From assembly GCA_944382045.1 (NCBI GenBank), contig CALWMT010000167.1, positions 1 through 6,093 of the forward strand: a stretch of 6,093 nt of DNA. Reading direction: 5' to 3'. The notes beneath the pieces are model-generated. The model worked only from the letters and a program-made list of their open reading frames with translations. It was not told where the DNA came from and did not search any database. The stretch comes from an uncultured Enterocloster sp. GTDB lineage: Bacteria; Bacillota; Clostridia; Lachnospirales; Lachnospiraceae. Of this stretch, positions 1 through 5,270 are shown in pieces. Position 1 is the first letter of the stretch. The number at the start of each line of letters is the position of its first letter. Both the position numbers and the translations under genes were made by a program.

Positions 1-674
1 GTCCGTGCCGTTGTCTCTGACCGCAAAAGCTCCATCCGCAGCCTGGACTCATCCCGGGCTTGGACCGCCCGATCCCGCATCTCCGCCTTTAGGAGTGCCA
101 GCTGTACCTGGGCGTCGTCAAATTCCGCCCGCATCCGGGTCATAGCGTCCAGCATCTTGGCAAAATCCAGCGCTTCCTTCACGGAACGGACTGTATCCGC
201 AGCAAACAGGACAGAAGCTGCGCATACACAGGACAGGGAAATGCCTGTGGGAAGGCCCAGCACGTATGCTTCAATTGGACGATGGATGACCTCTGTCAGC
301 AGGATTGTGAGAAATCCCCATGCGATGGAGGAGGAGAGGCAGATATAGCCGTTCAGCTGAAAGCGCTGATCGCTGTAGTCCCAGTATTTCACTTTAAAAA
401 GCTTCTCCATTCCCCAGCCGGTCACATACTCCAAAATTGTCGCGGCAATCACCCCAGCAGCATATACCAGAAATAGATTGTCCTTCACTGGAAGAGACAC
501 CCAGAGCATCATCACCGCCCCGGTTCCATACAGAGGAAGAAGGGGAAGATGCAGAAACCCCCGGTTTACAAAGCGCTTCTTTAAAAAGGAGACATAGGCG
601 GATTCGAAGATCCAGCCAAAGAAGCAGTAGATGTAAAAAAAGGCAAGCCATTGATACCACTCGTACGAATACAT
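1..674 (-). CDS. CmpB-like multi-spanning membrane protein (PF06541-type), C-terminus cut off
   Basis: This open frame starts at the ATG whose A is base 674 and stays open for 224 codons to the left edge, so the C-terminus is missing. An AAAGGA ribosome binding site (684-689) lies 9 bases upstream. The protein begins MYSYEWYQWLAFFYIYCFFG. Hydrophobic segments lie near residues 9-29, 45-62, 66-86, 110-130 and 136-160. Family-like landmarks are the NRGFLHLPLLPLYGTGA stretch (37-53), TILEYVTGWGMEKLF (79-93), KYWDYS (96-101) and LNGYICL (107-113). These match what I know of the family called 'putative ABC transporter permease' (ABC_trans_CmpB), whose transport role is not demonstrated. After the last helix, residues 162-224 are charged and heptad-like, probably a cytoplasmic coiled coil. 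It has its own candidate promoter and is not linked to the plus-strand operon. The family call is from memory of conserved motifs; the reading frame is solid. Confidence 0.85.
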   Translation of the reverse strand, partial: MYSYEWYQWLAFFYIYCFFGWIFESAYVSFLKKRFVNRGFLHLPLLPLYGTGAVMMLWVSLPVKDNLFLVYAAGVIAATILEYVTGWGMEKLFKVKYWDYSDQRFQLNGYICLSSSIAWGFLTILLTEVIHRPIEAYVLGLPTGISLSCVCAASVLFAADTVRSVKEALDFAKMLDAMTRMRAEFDDAQVQLALLKAEMRDRAVQARDESRLRMELLRSETTAR

Positions 675-699
675 TGCTGTCCATCCTTTGTTTTCTTTT

Positions 700-728
700 A
701 TCTTACCCTCTTTCACAAAAAAATACAA
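700..728 (-). promoter_or_regulatory. Candidate sigma-A promoter for the CmpB-like gene
   Basis: On the minus strand, TTGTAT (bases 728-723) and TAAGAT (705-700) are separated by exactly 17 bases in a short AT-rich gap just after the recombinase remnant's stop codon. The -10 element matches consensus at 4 of 6 positions, the -35 at only 3 of 6. Spacing and location fit transcription of the gene starting at 674, with a leader of roughly 20 bases. This is the only plausible pair I see in the gap. Confidence 0.35.
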
Positions 729-1140
729 TCACCATGTCACGATTGCATCGACCAGCCTTCGCTGCTCCTCAGAGGTCTTAGCCAGATAGATTTTGGTTGT
801 CTCCACACTGTCATGGCCCAAAAGATCCGCGAGAAGGGAGATATCATTAAATTTATCCAAGAAATTGATGGCAAAGCGGTGGCGGAAGGAGTGGGGATAG
901 ACCGTCTTTTCCGGAATTCCATAGCGCCTTGCCAGACATTTCAGCTGGCTGTGAATCCCACGGGGCGTGATGGGACTGCCTTGGCGGTTCCGAAAAATAA
1001 AGCCCGTGCTCCGTCCCTCCGCCTCAAGCCAGGGCAGGGCTTCCCGGCGGAGGCCTTCGGGAAAATACACACGCCGCAGCTTGCCGCCCTTAGAGCATAA
1101 GGAAAAGTATCGCCAGTTCCCCGGCGGACTTTCAGACTAA

Positions 1141-1152
1141 CTAAAGGTTTAG
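1141..1152. promoter_or_regulatory. Short palindrome CTAAA-GG-TTTAG, possible operator
   Basis: Two perfect 5-base arms (CTAAA and TTTAG) around a 2-base spacer end two bases before the extended -10 motif of the operon promoter. The position, between the expected -35 and -10, would suit a repressor or activator site. A 5-base arm can occur by chance, so this is only a candidate. Confidence 0.25.
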
Positions 1153-1153
1153 G

Positions 1154-1162
1154 TGATATACT
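1154..1162 (+). promoter_or_regulatory. Candidate extended -10 promoter for the NEW3-ABC operon
   Basis: TGATATACT contains the TGn extension directly followed by TATACT, which matches the sigma-A -10 consensus at 5 of 6 positions. No good -35 is present at 16-18 bases upstream, which is tolerated by extended -10 promoters and also common where an activator such as a response regulator is needed. Transcription would begin near base 1169 and give a leader of about 48 bases before the ATG at 1217. Confidence 0.5.
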
Positions 1163-1177
1163 GCCAGTCAAAAGGCT

Positions 1178-1194
1178 GGGAGCAGTGCGCTCCC
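1178..1194. promoter_or_regulatory. Leader hairpin upstream of the NEW3 gene
   Basis: GGGAGC (1178-1183) and GCTCCC (1189-1194) form a perfect 6-bp GC-rich stem with a 5-base loop. It lies in the predicted leader, six bases before the ribosome binding site, so it might stabilise the 5' end or influence initiation. On the opposite strand it is followed by CTTTT, so it could weakly stop minus-strand transcription. I see no riboswitch-like fold around it. Confidence 0.35.
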
Positions 1195-1200
1195 GAATCG

Positions 1201-1206
1201 AGGAGG
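1201..1206 (+). promoter_or_regulatory. Strong ribosome binding site AGGAGG for the NEW3 gene
   Basis: AGGAGG is followed by ten bases and then the ATG at 1217. This fixes the start of the secreted protein and gives an N-terminus that is a proper signal peptide. Confidence 0.8.
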
Positions 1207-1216
1207 AGACTTATCT

Positions 1217-2410
1217 ATGAACAGAAACATACGAATCGCAAAAACAACAAGGCCCCTAAGGGCCGCGGCGGCCTGCGGACTTCTTTGCGCGTGGATGCTG
1301 GGATCCGCTATGACGGCCCGTGCGGAGGGAGGACTGGACATGCACACGGACTATCCGGGACTGGCGGCCAGGGCCGGGGACAATGTGACCTTTACCATTA
1401 ATTTTGACAATTCCGGCTCGGCCTGTGATACCTCTCTGGGCATCCAGTCCATGCCCGAGGGATGGGAGGGCTACATATCCGGCGGCGGGAACCGGATCAG
1501 CCGCGTGCATGTGCCCACCGGAACAGAGACAGCCACCGCATCCCTCCAGCTGGATATCCCGGCGGACGCCGCAGACGGCAGCTACCAGGTAGTCCTGGAG
1601 GCCCGGGCCAATGATGCGGTATATGACACCCTGACACTCAGCCTGGACGTGGATCAGCTGGAGGTGAGCCAGGGCGACTTCTCCTGCGAGTATCCGGAGC
1701 AGGAGGGGGCTGCGGACGCCAGCTTCAGCTTCAGTGCCACTCTGGTGAACAACAGCCCGGAGACCCAGACCTACAGCTTATCTGCCCAGGCGCCGGAGGG
1801 CTGGCAGGTGGCCTTTGAGCCCAGCGGCGAATCCACCCAGGTGGCCAGCATCGAGCTGGAGTCAGCGGCCAGCCAGGGCCTGGACATCACGGTGACGCCT
1901 CCCAACAATGTGGAGGCAGGCCAGTACACCATTCCCTGCAGTGCAATCTCCGCAGGCGAGACCCTGGACATGGAGCTGTCTGTGACCGTCACGGAGAAAT
2001 ACTCCCTGGATCTGTCCACGCCGGACGGCCTTTTAAGCTTTGATACCCACGCCAACGAGGAGACGCCTGTGACCCTCAGTATCACCAACAACAGCAATGT
2101 GCCGGTGCAGAACGTAAACCTGACCTCCAGCGCCCCCAGCGAGTGGAACGTGAGCTTTGACACCCCCACCATTGACGTGATCGAGGCAGGAGCCACTGTG
2201 GAGGTGACTGCCCGGGTAACGCCCTCGGATCAGGCTCTTACCGGAGATTACGTGGTGACCATGACAGCCAACGCCAGCCAGGTTTCCGACACCGCAGAAT
2301 TCCGCGTGGCCGTTGAGACCAGCATGGTATGGGGCTTTGTGGCCGTGGTGGTTATCGTGGCTCTCTTGGCCGGCATCGGCTATGTATTCCGCAAGTATGG
2401 GAGACGATGA
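1217..2410 (+). CDS. Secreted, C-terminally membrane-anchored protein with three NEW3/Ig-like domains
   Basis: The 397-residue product starts with a Sec-type signal peptide: basic residues up to Arg15, a hydrophobic core at 16-32, and an AxA cleavage site (Ala34-Arg35-Ala36, cut before Glu37). The exposed part is three similar beta-sandwich units of about 105-115 residues, roughly 37-149, 150-260 and 261-367. Each contains a Trp motif, PEGWEGYI (80-87), PEGWQVAF (193-200) and PSEWNVSF (307-314), followed by a GxYxV-like strand, DGSYQVVLEA (120-129), AGQYTI (234-239) and TGDYVVTM (342-349). This pattern is that of NEW3 (NPCBM-associated) domains, as in COG1470-type proteins. A single helix (about 370-391) and a basic tail RKYGRR anchor the C-terminus. 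The adjoining ABC genes suggest it is the outer-face partner of the transporter. The domain family is likely; ligand and function are unknown. Confidence 0.88.
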   Translation: MNRNIRIAKTTRPLRAAAACGLLCAWMLGSAMTARAEGGLDMHTDYPGLAARAGDNVTFTINFDNSGSACDTSLGIQSMPEGWEGYISGGGNRISRVHVPTGTETATASLQLDIPADAADGSYQVVLEARANDAVYDTLTLSLDVDQLEVSQGDFSCEYPEQEGAADASFSFSATLVNNSPETQTYSLSAQAPEGWQVAFEPSGESTQVASIELESAASQGLDITVTPPNNVEAGQYTIPCSAISAGETLDMELSVTVTEKYSLDLSTPDGLLSFDTHANEETPVTLSITNNSNVPVQNVNLTSSAPSEWNVSFDTPTIDVIEAGATVEVTARVTPSDQALTGDYVVTMTANASQVSDTAEFRVAVETSMVWGFVAVVVIVALLAGIGYVFRKYGRR

Positions 2411-2412
2411 TT

Positions 2413-3414
2413 ATGGCAGACAGCAGGGAAATTATTATTGAGACAAAGGGCCTCACCAAGAAATACGGGGAAAAGACGGCGGTGGACCACCTGGATCTCT
2501 CCATCTTCCGGGGCGAGGTGTTCGGCCTTCTGGGGCCCAACGGGGCGGGAAAAACCACAACCACTCTGATGCTCACGGGCCTCACAGAGCCCACAGAGGG
2601 GACCGCCTTTATCGGCGGGCTGGACTGTATCCGCTGCCCCATGGAGGTCAAAAAAATTGTGGGCTACATGCCGGACAATGTAGGCTTTTACGGGGATATG
2701 ACCGGCAGGGAAAACCTGCGGTTTACCGCCTCCTTAAACGGACTTCCGCGGGAGCTGGCGGAGGAGCGGATTGACGCCCTGTTAGAAAAAACAGGCCTGG
2801 CCTACGCGGGGGACCAGCGGGTGGGAACCTACTCCCGAGGCATGCGCCAGCGCCTGGGTGTGGCGGATGTGCTGATGAAGGATCCCAAGGTCATCATCAT
2901 GGATGAGCCCACCCTGGGCATTGACCCCGAGGGCATGAGACAGCTCTTGGAGCTTATCCGGGAGCTGGCCCGGAAGGAAAACCGCACCCTTCTGATCTCC
3001 TCCCATCAGCTCTACCAGATCCAGCAGATCTGCGACCGGGTTGGGCTGTTCGTGGACGGCAGGCTTATGGCCTGCGGCACGGTGGAGGAGCTGGCGGAGC
3101 AGACCCGGGAGGATGACCGGTATCTGACAGAGCTCCAGGTAACCTCCGGCGATGAAAGGCTTGTGGAGATTTTGAAAAACGTGGAGGGCGTCTTAAGCGT
3201 GGGACGGCAGGGCGGCCGCTATATTGTGGGATCCCGCCAGGAGATGGGAAGCGCTCTGGCCCAGGCAGCCTTAAGCAGCGGCTACACTCTGGTCAGCCTG
3301 CGGCCCTGCGGAAATGATTTGGACGAGATCTATCGGAGATATTTTGAAAAGGCAGGTCATGAAGATGGTAGCAGTAATCGAAAAATTAAAAGATTTATTT
3401 CCCGAAACCGGTAA
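2413..3414 (+). CDS. ABC transporter ATP-binding protein (ABC-2 exporter, NosF/CcmA-like)
   Basis: The 333-residue product energises the neighbouring permease from the cytoplasm. Visible motifs are Walker A GPNGAGKTT (41-49), a Q-loop region VGYMPDN with Asp at 88, the signature YSRGMRQRLG (140-149), Walker B VIIMDEPTLGID (160-171) with Glu165, and the H-loop SSH with His198. The region from about 230 to 310 is the accessory C-terminal domain usual in this group. I choose the ATG at 2413 because GGGAG (2399-2403) lies 9 bases upstream; the ATG at 2407, which overlaps the NEW3 stop as ATGA, has only 3 bases of spacing but is possible and would add MI. Coupling to the upstream gene is tight, so the two are probably cotranscribed. 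The last 19 residues are encoded in the overlap with the permease gene and form a basic tail (KIKRFISRNR). Confidence 0.93.
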   Translation: MADSREIIIETKGLTKKYGEKTAVDHLDLSIFRGEVFGLLGPNGAGKTTTTLMLTGLTEPTEGTAFIGGLDCIRCPMEVKKIVGYMPDNVGFYGDMTGRENLRFTASLNGLPRELAEERIDALLEKTGLAYAGDQRVGTYSRGMRQRLGVADVLMKDPKVIIMDEPTLGIDPEGMRQLLELIRELARKENRTLLISSHQLYQIQQICDRVGLFVDGRLMACGTVEELAEQTREDDRYLTELQVTSGDERLVEILKNVEGVLSVGRQGGRYIVGSRQEMGSALAQAALSSGYTLVSLRPCGNDLDEIYRRYFEKAGHEDGSSNRKIKRFISRNR

Positions 3415-4420
3415 GCCGGACGGCAGAGGGACTGGCGGCAGGGCAGACGGCCGGAACGACGGCGGAATTGATGGAGGCGGCCGCTATGCAGGCCTGTGGG
3501 CCCTTTACCGGAAGGAAATGGGGGACAACATCCACAGCCGCCGCTTCCTCCTCATCCTGACGCTGGTGGTTCTGGCGGGCTTTGCCAGCCTCTACGGCGC
3601 CCTGAGCAATATTTCATCGGCAGTGTCGGACGGGGAATTCATTTTCCTAAAGCTCTTCACCACCAGCGGGAGCTCTATCCCCTCCTTCGTGTCCTTCATC
3701 GCCATCCTGGGCCCCTTCGTGGGTCTCGCCCTTGGCTTTGACGCCATCAACGGGGAGAGAAACAGCGGCACCTTAAACCGCCTGCTGTCCCAGCCCATCT
3801 ACCGGGACAGCGTGATAAACGGAAAATTCCTGGCCGGAGCCGCCACCATTTTCATCATGGTTCTGGCCATGGGCGGATTGGTAGGCGCCATCGGCCTTCT
3901 GGCCATCGGCATCCCCCCAAGCTTAGAGGAGGTGGGACGGATCCTGGTCTTCCTCCTGTTCACGGGCGTGTATATCTGCTTTTGGCTGGGACTTTCCATC
4001 CTCTTTTCCGTGGTGTGCCGCCACGCGGCCACAAGCGCCCTGGCGGTCATCGCCTGCTGGCTCTTTTTCACCATATTTATGAGCCTGCTGGCGGGCATCA
4101 TCGCGGCAGCCCTCTATCCCCTGGATGGATATATGGCCCTGTTCAACACGGTGGACAACTACAAGGTGACCATGTACCTGAACCGGATTTCACCCTATTA
4201 CCTCTATGGGGAAGCGGTGACGACGATTTTAAATCCCGGCGTGCGTTCCATCGGCCTGGTGACCACCTCCCAGCTGGAGGGCGCGGTGGCGGGCTATCTC
4301 CCCTTCGGGCAGAGCCTGCTCCTCGTGTGGCCCCACCTTGTGGCCATGCTGGCCCTGACCCTGGCGGCGTTTACCATTTCCTATCTCAAATTTATGAATC
4401 AGGAAATCCGGGCCAATTAA
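3359..4420 (+). CDS. ABC-2 type permease (NosY-like), membrane subunit of the transporter
   Basis: The 353-residue product has six predicted helices, near residues 62-82, 108-128, 156-184, 194-219, 224-252 and 320-343, the normal number for ABC-2 permeases. Between helices 2 and 3 sits the cytoplasmic coupling segment GFDAINGERNSGTLNRLLSQ (126-145) followed by PIYR, highly typical of this family. The loop between helices 5 and 6 (about 253-318) is outside and large, a possible docking face for the NEW3 protein. The start at 3359 is supported by AAAAGG (3347-3352) with 6-base spacing; it lies inside the ATPase gene, giving a 56-base overlap. Residues 1-16 could be an amphipathic segment, and residues 18-42 are a Gly/Asp/Arg-rich linker before the usual LWALYRKEM start of such permeases. 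No later in-frame ATG is available before that segment. The substrate cannot be deduced. Confidence 0.92.
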   Translation: MKMVAVIEKLKDLFPETGKPDGRGTGGRADGRNDGGIDGGGRYAGLWALYRKEMGDNIHSRRFLLILTLVVLAGFASLYGALSNISSAVSDGEFIFLKLFTTSGSSIPSFVSFIAILGPFVGLALGFDAINGERNSGTLNRLLSQPIYRDSVINGKFLAGAATIFIMVLAMGGLVGAIGLLAIGIPPSLEEVGRILVFLLFTGVYICFWLGLSILFSVVCRHAATSALAVIACWLFFTIFMSLLAGIIAAALYPLDGYMALFNTVDNYKVTMYLNRISPYYLYGEAVTTILNPGVRSIGLVTTSQLEGAVAGYLPFGQSLLLVWPHLVAMLALTLAAFTISYLKFMNQEIRAN

Positions 4421-4439
4421 CACACAATAACAATAAAGC

Positions 4440-4475
4440 TTCAGACGGCGGCTGGCAGGAGGCATGCCATCTGAA
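4440..4475 (+). other. Imperfect inverted repeat after the permease gene
   Basis: TTCAGA (4440-4445) pairs with TCTGAA (4470-4475), and after one C-A mismatch GGC (4447-4449) pairs with GCC (4466-4468). There is no T-run after it, so it is not a classic terminator. It could be an RNA 3'-end structure that shields the transporter transcript, or chance. Confidence 0.2.
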
Positions 4476-4489
4476 TTGCCGGTTAAAAT

Positions 4490-4525
4490 GGGCAGTCTTT
4501 TTGCAGGGAAAGGCTGCCCTTCATT
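4490..4525 (+). terminator. Possible intrinsic terminator or attenuating hairpin between transporter and two-component genes
   Basis: Bases 4490-4500 and 4509-4519 form an 11-bp stem (GGGCAG-T-CTTT with AAAG-G-CTGCCC, one T-G wobble) around an 8-base loop. Only TTCATT follows rather than a long T-run, so termination is probably partial. On the other strand the stem is followed by ATTTTAA. It separates the ABC operon from the regulator promoter, which suggests the two transcripts are at least partly separate. Confidence 0.45.
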
Positions 4526-4552
4526 GACATTTAGAAAAATAGATGGTAATGT
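4524..4552 (+). promoter_or_regulatory. Candidate sigma-A promoter for the response regulator and kinase
   Basis: A perfect TTGACA -35 (4524-4529) is followed after 17 bases by TAATGT (4547-4552), which is preceded by TGG as an extended -10 (TGn). The weak hexamer is offset by the perfect -35, exact spacing and TGn. Transcription would begin near 4559, about 30 bases before the regulator's ATG. Confidence 0.6.
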
Positions 4553-4576
4553 CTTTGGTGATGGACATGCCTGCGC

Positions 4577-4582
4577 AGGAGG
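4577..4582 (+). promoter_or_regulatory. Ribosome binding site AGGAGG that fixes the regulator start
   Basis: AGGAGG lies 7 bases before the ATG at 4590. It rules out longer in-frame starts (for example at 4464), which would add about 42 unrelated residues before the receiver domain's MRILIVEDN start and would lie across the hairpin and promoter. Confidence 0.8.
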
Positions 4583-4589
4583 AAATGCG

Positions 4590-5270
4590 ATGCGGATTTT
4601 GATTGTTGAGGACAATCGGCGGCTGGCGGAATCCCTGGGGGATATCCTAAAGAGCGCCCGGTTTGAGTCAGATATCAGCTATGACGGCAGGGAGGGCTAT
4701 GAGCGGCTTATGAGCGGGCTGTACGACGGTGTCCTCCTGGACGTGATGCTCCCAGGCATGGACGGCATCACTCTTTTAAAGGAAGCCAGGAAAAGGGGCT
4801 GCTCCACACCGGTTCTCATGCTCACCGCGAGGAGCGAGACCGAGGATCGTGTGGAGGGACTGGAGAGCGGGGCAGACTACTACCTGACCAAGCCCTTTGA
4901 CACAGAGGAGCTTCTGGCGGCCCTAAAGGCCATTCTCCGCCGGGGCGGGGAGCTTCTGCCGCAGGTGCTGGCCTTCGGCGACATCCGTCTGAACCAGTCC
5001 ACCTTCTGCCTGGAGCGTGAGGGGAAGAGCATCCGCCTGGGAAAGCGGGAGTATGAGGTGCTCCAAATTTTGATGCTCAATAAGGGAGCCATCGTCTCCA
5101 AGGAGACGCTTCTCCTCAAAATCTGGGGAAACGACGGGGAGGCTGTGGACAACAATGTGGAGATCTATATTTCCTTTCTCCGCAAAAAGCTGGACTTTTT
5201 GGGGGCGCGGACCGCGATTCTGACGGCCCGCCACCTGGGCTATTATCTGTCGGAAGGAGGACGGCCTTGA
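4590..5270 (+). CDS. OmpR/PhoB-family response regulator
   Basis: The 226-residue product is a two-domain DNA-binding regulator. The receiver domain (about 1-118) starts MRILIVEDN with acidic pocket Glu7-Asp8. It has phosphoacceptor Asp51 in LLDVMLPGMDG, Thr79 in MLTA, Tyr98 as the switch aromatic and Lys101 in TKPF, so it looks fully phosphorylatable. The winged-helix domain (about 125-221) has the LGKREYEVL helix start, the DNNVEIYISFLRKKL recognition helix (187-201) and the LTARHLGYYL hairpin, which departs slightly from the common VRGxGYxL form. Its TGA overlaps the kinase's TTG start, so the two are translationally coupled. It should take phosphate from that kinase and probably controls the adjacent NEW3-ABC operon, its own operon, or both; the targets are inferred from position only. 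Confidence 0.95.
   Translation: MRILIVEDNRRLAESLGDILKSARFESDISYDGREGYERLMSGLYDGVLLDVMLPGMDGITLLKEARKRGCSTPVLMLTARSETEDRVEGLESGADYYLTKPFDTEELLAALKAILRRGGELLPQVLAFGDIRLNQSTFCLEREGKSIRLGKREYEVLQILMLNKGAIVSKETLLLKIWGNDGEAVDNNVEIYISFLRKKLDFLGARTAILTARHLGYYLSEGGRP
5255..5260 (+). promoter_or_regulatory. Ribosome binding site AGGAGG for the TTG start of the kinase
   Basis: AGGAGG ends six bases before TTG at 5267, inside the last codons of the regulator gene. It supports the rare TTG start over the first ATG of the frame (5312), which would delete part of the first transmembrane helix. Confidence 0.75.

Larger units (their letters stand above)
729..1171 (-). pseudogene. Tyrosine recombinase (phage-type integrase) remnant, catalytic C-terminal part only
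   Basis: An open frame from about base 1136 to the TGA at 731-729 encodes about 135 residues; within it a GTG at 1070 could start a 113-residue product. Numbered from that GTG, the catalytic domain's later half is visible: HSFRHRF with His60 and Arg63, the LGHDSVETTKIYL block with His86 and nucleophile Tyr95, and the usual VDAIVTW end. Just upstream in the same frame is LCSKGGKLRRVYF, the beta-hairpin region with the conserved lysine. A TAG (1139-1137) closes this frame. The neighbouring frame, about 1171-1130, reads TGSISPKPLVSLKV, which resembles the TGARxSELVxLKV segment around the first catalytic arginine, but the arginine is not there. So I see a frameshift plus loss of ArgI, and no N-terminal core-binding domain. 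Full enzymes are usually about 300 residues. It should be inactive alone. Confidence 0.75.

Noticed and set aside
394..684. Minus-strand open frame beginning MDSNVF
   Set aside because: It is the shifted frame of the CmpB-like gene. The frame starting at 674 stays open for 224 codons, has family-like motifs and a better-spaced ribosome binding site.
685..1216. Invertible promoter switch controlled by the recombinase
   Set aside because: I looked for inverted repeats flanking the promoter region and found only the short palindrome and the leader hairpin; the recombinase itself is broken.
1771..2196. Minus-strand open frame of 141 codons inside the NEW3 gene
   Set aside because: No ribosome binding site or recognisable motif; the plus-strand frame has signal peptide, repeats and anchor.
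2329..2412. Longer start for the ATPase gene inside the NEW3 membrane anchor
   Set aside because: It would add residues before the family's normal N-terminus and lacks a ribosome binding site; 2413 has GGGAG at good spacing.
2662..2680. Asp88 instead of Gln or Glu at the ATPase Q-loop (VGYMPDN)
   Set aside because: To my knowledge GYMPD or GYLPD is common in ABC-2 export ATPases, so it is a subfamily trait and not a lesion.
3314..3358. Longer start for the permease
   Set aside because: It would add 15 residues copied from the ATPase's last conserved block in another frame; 3359 has the well-spaced AAAAGG.
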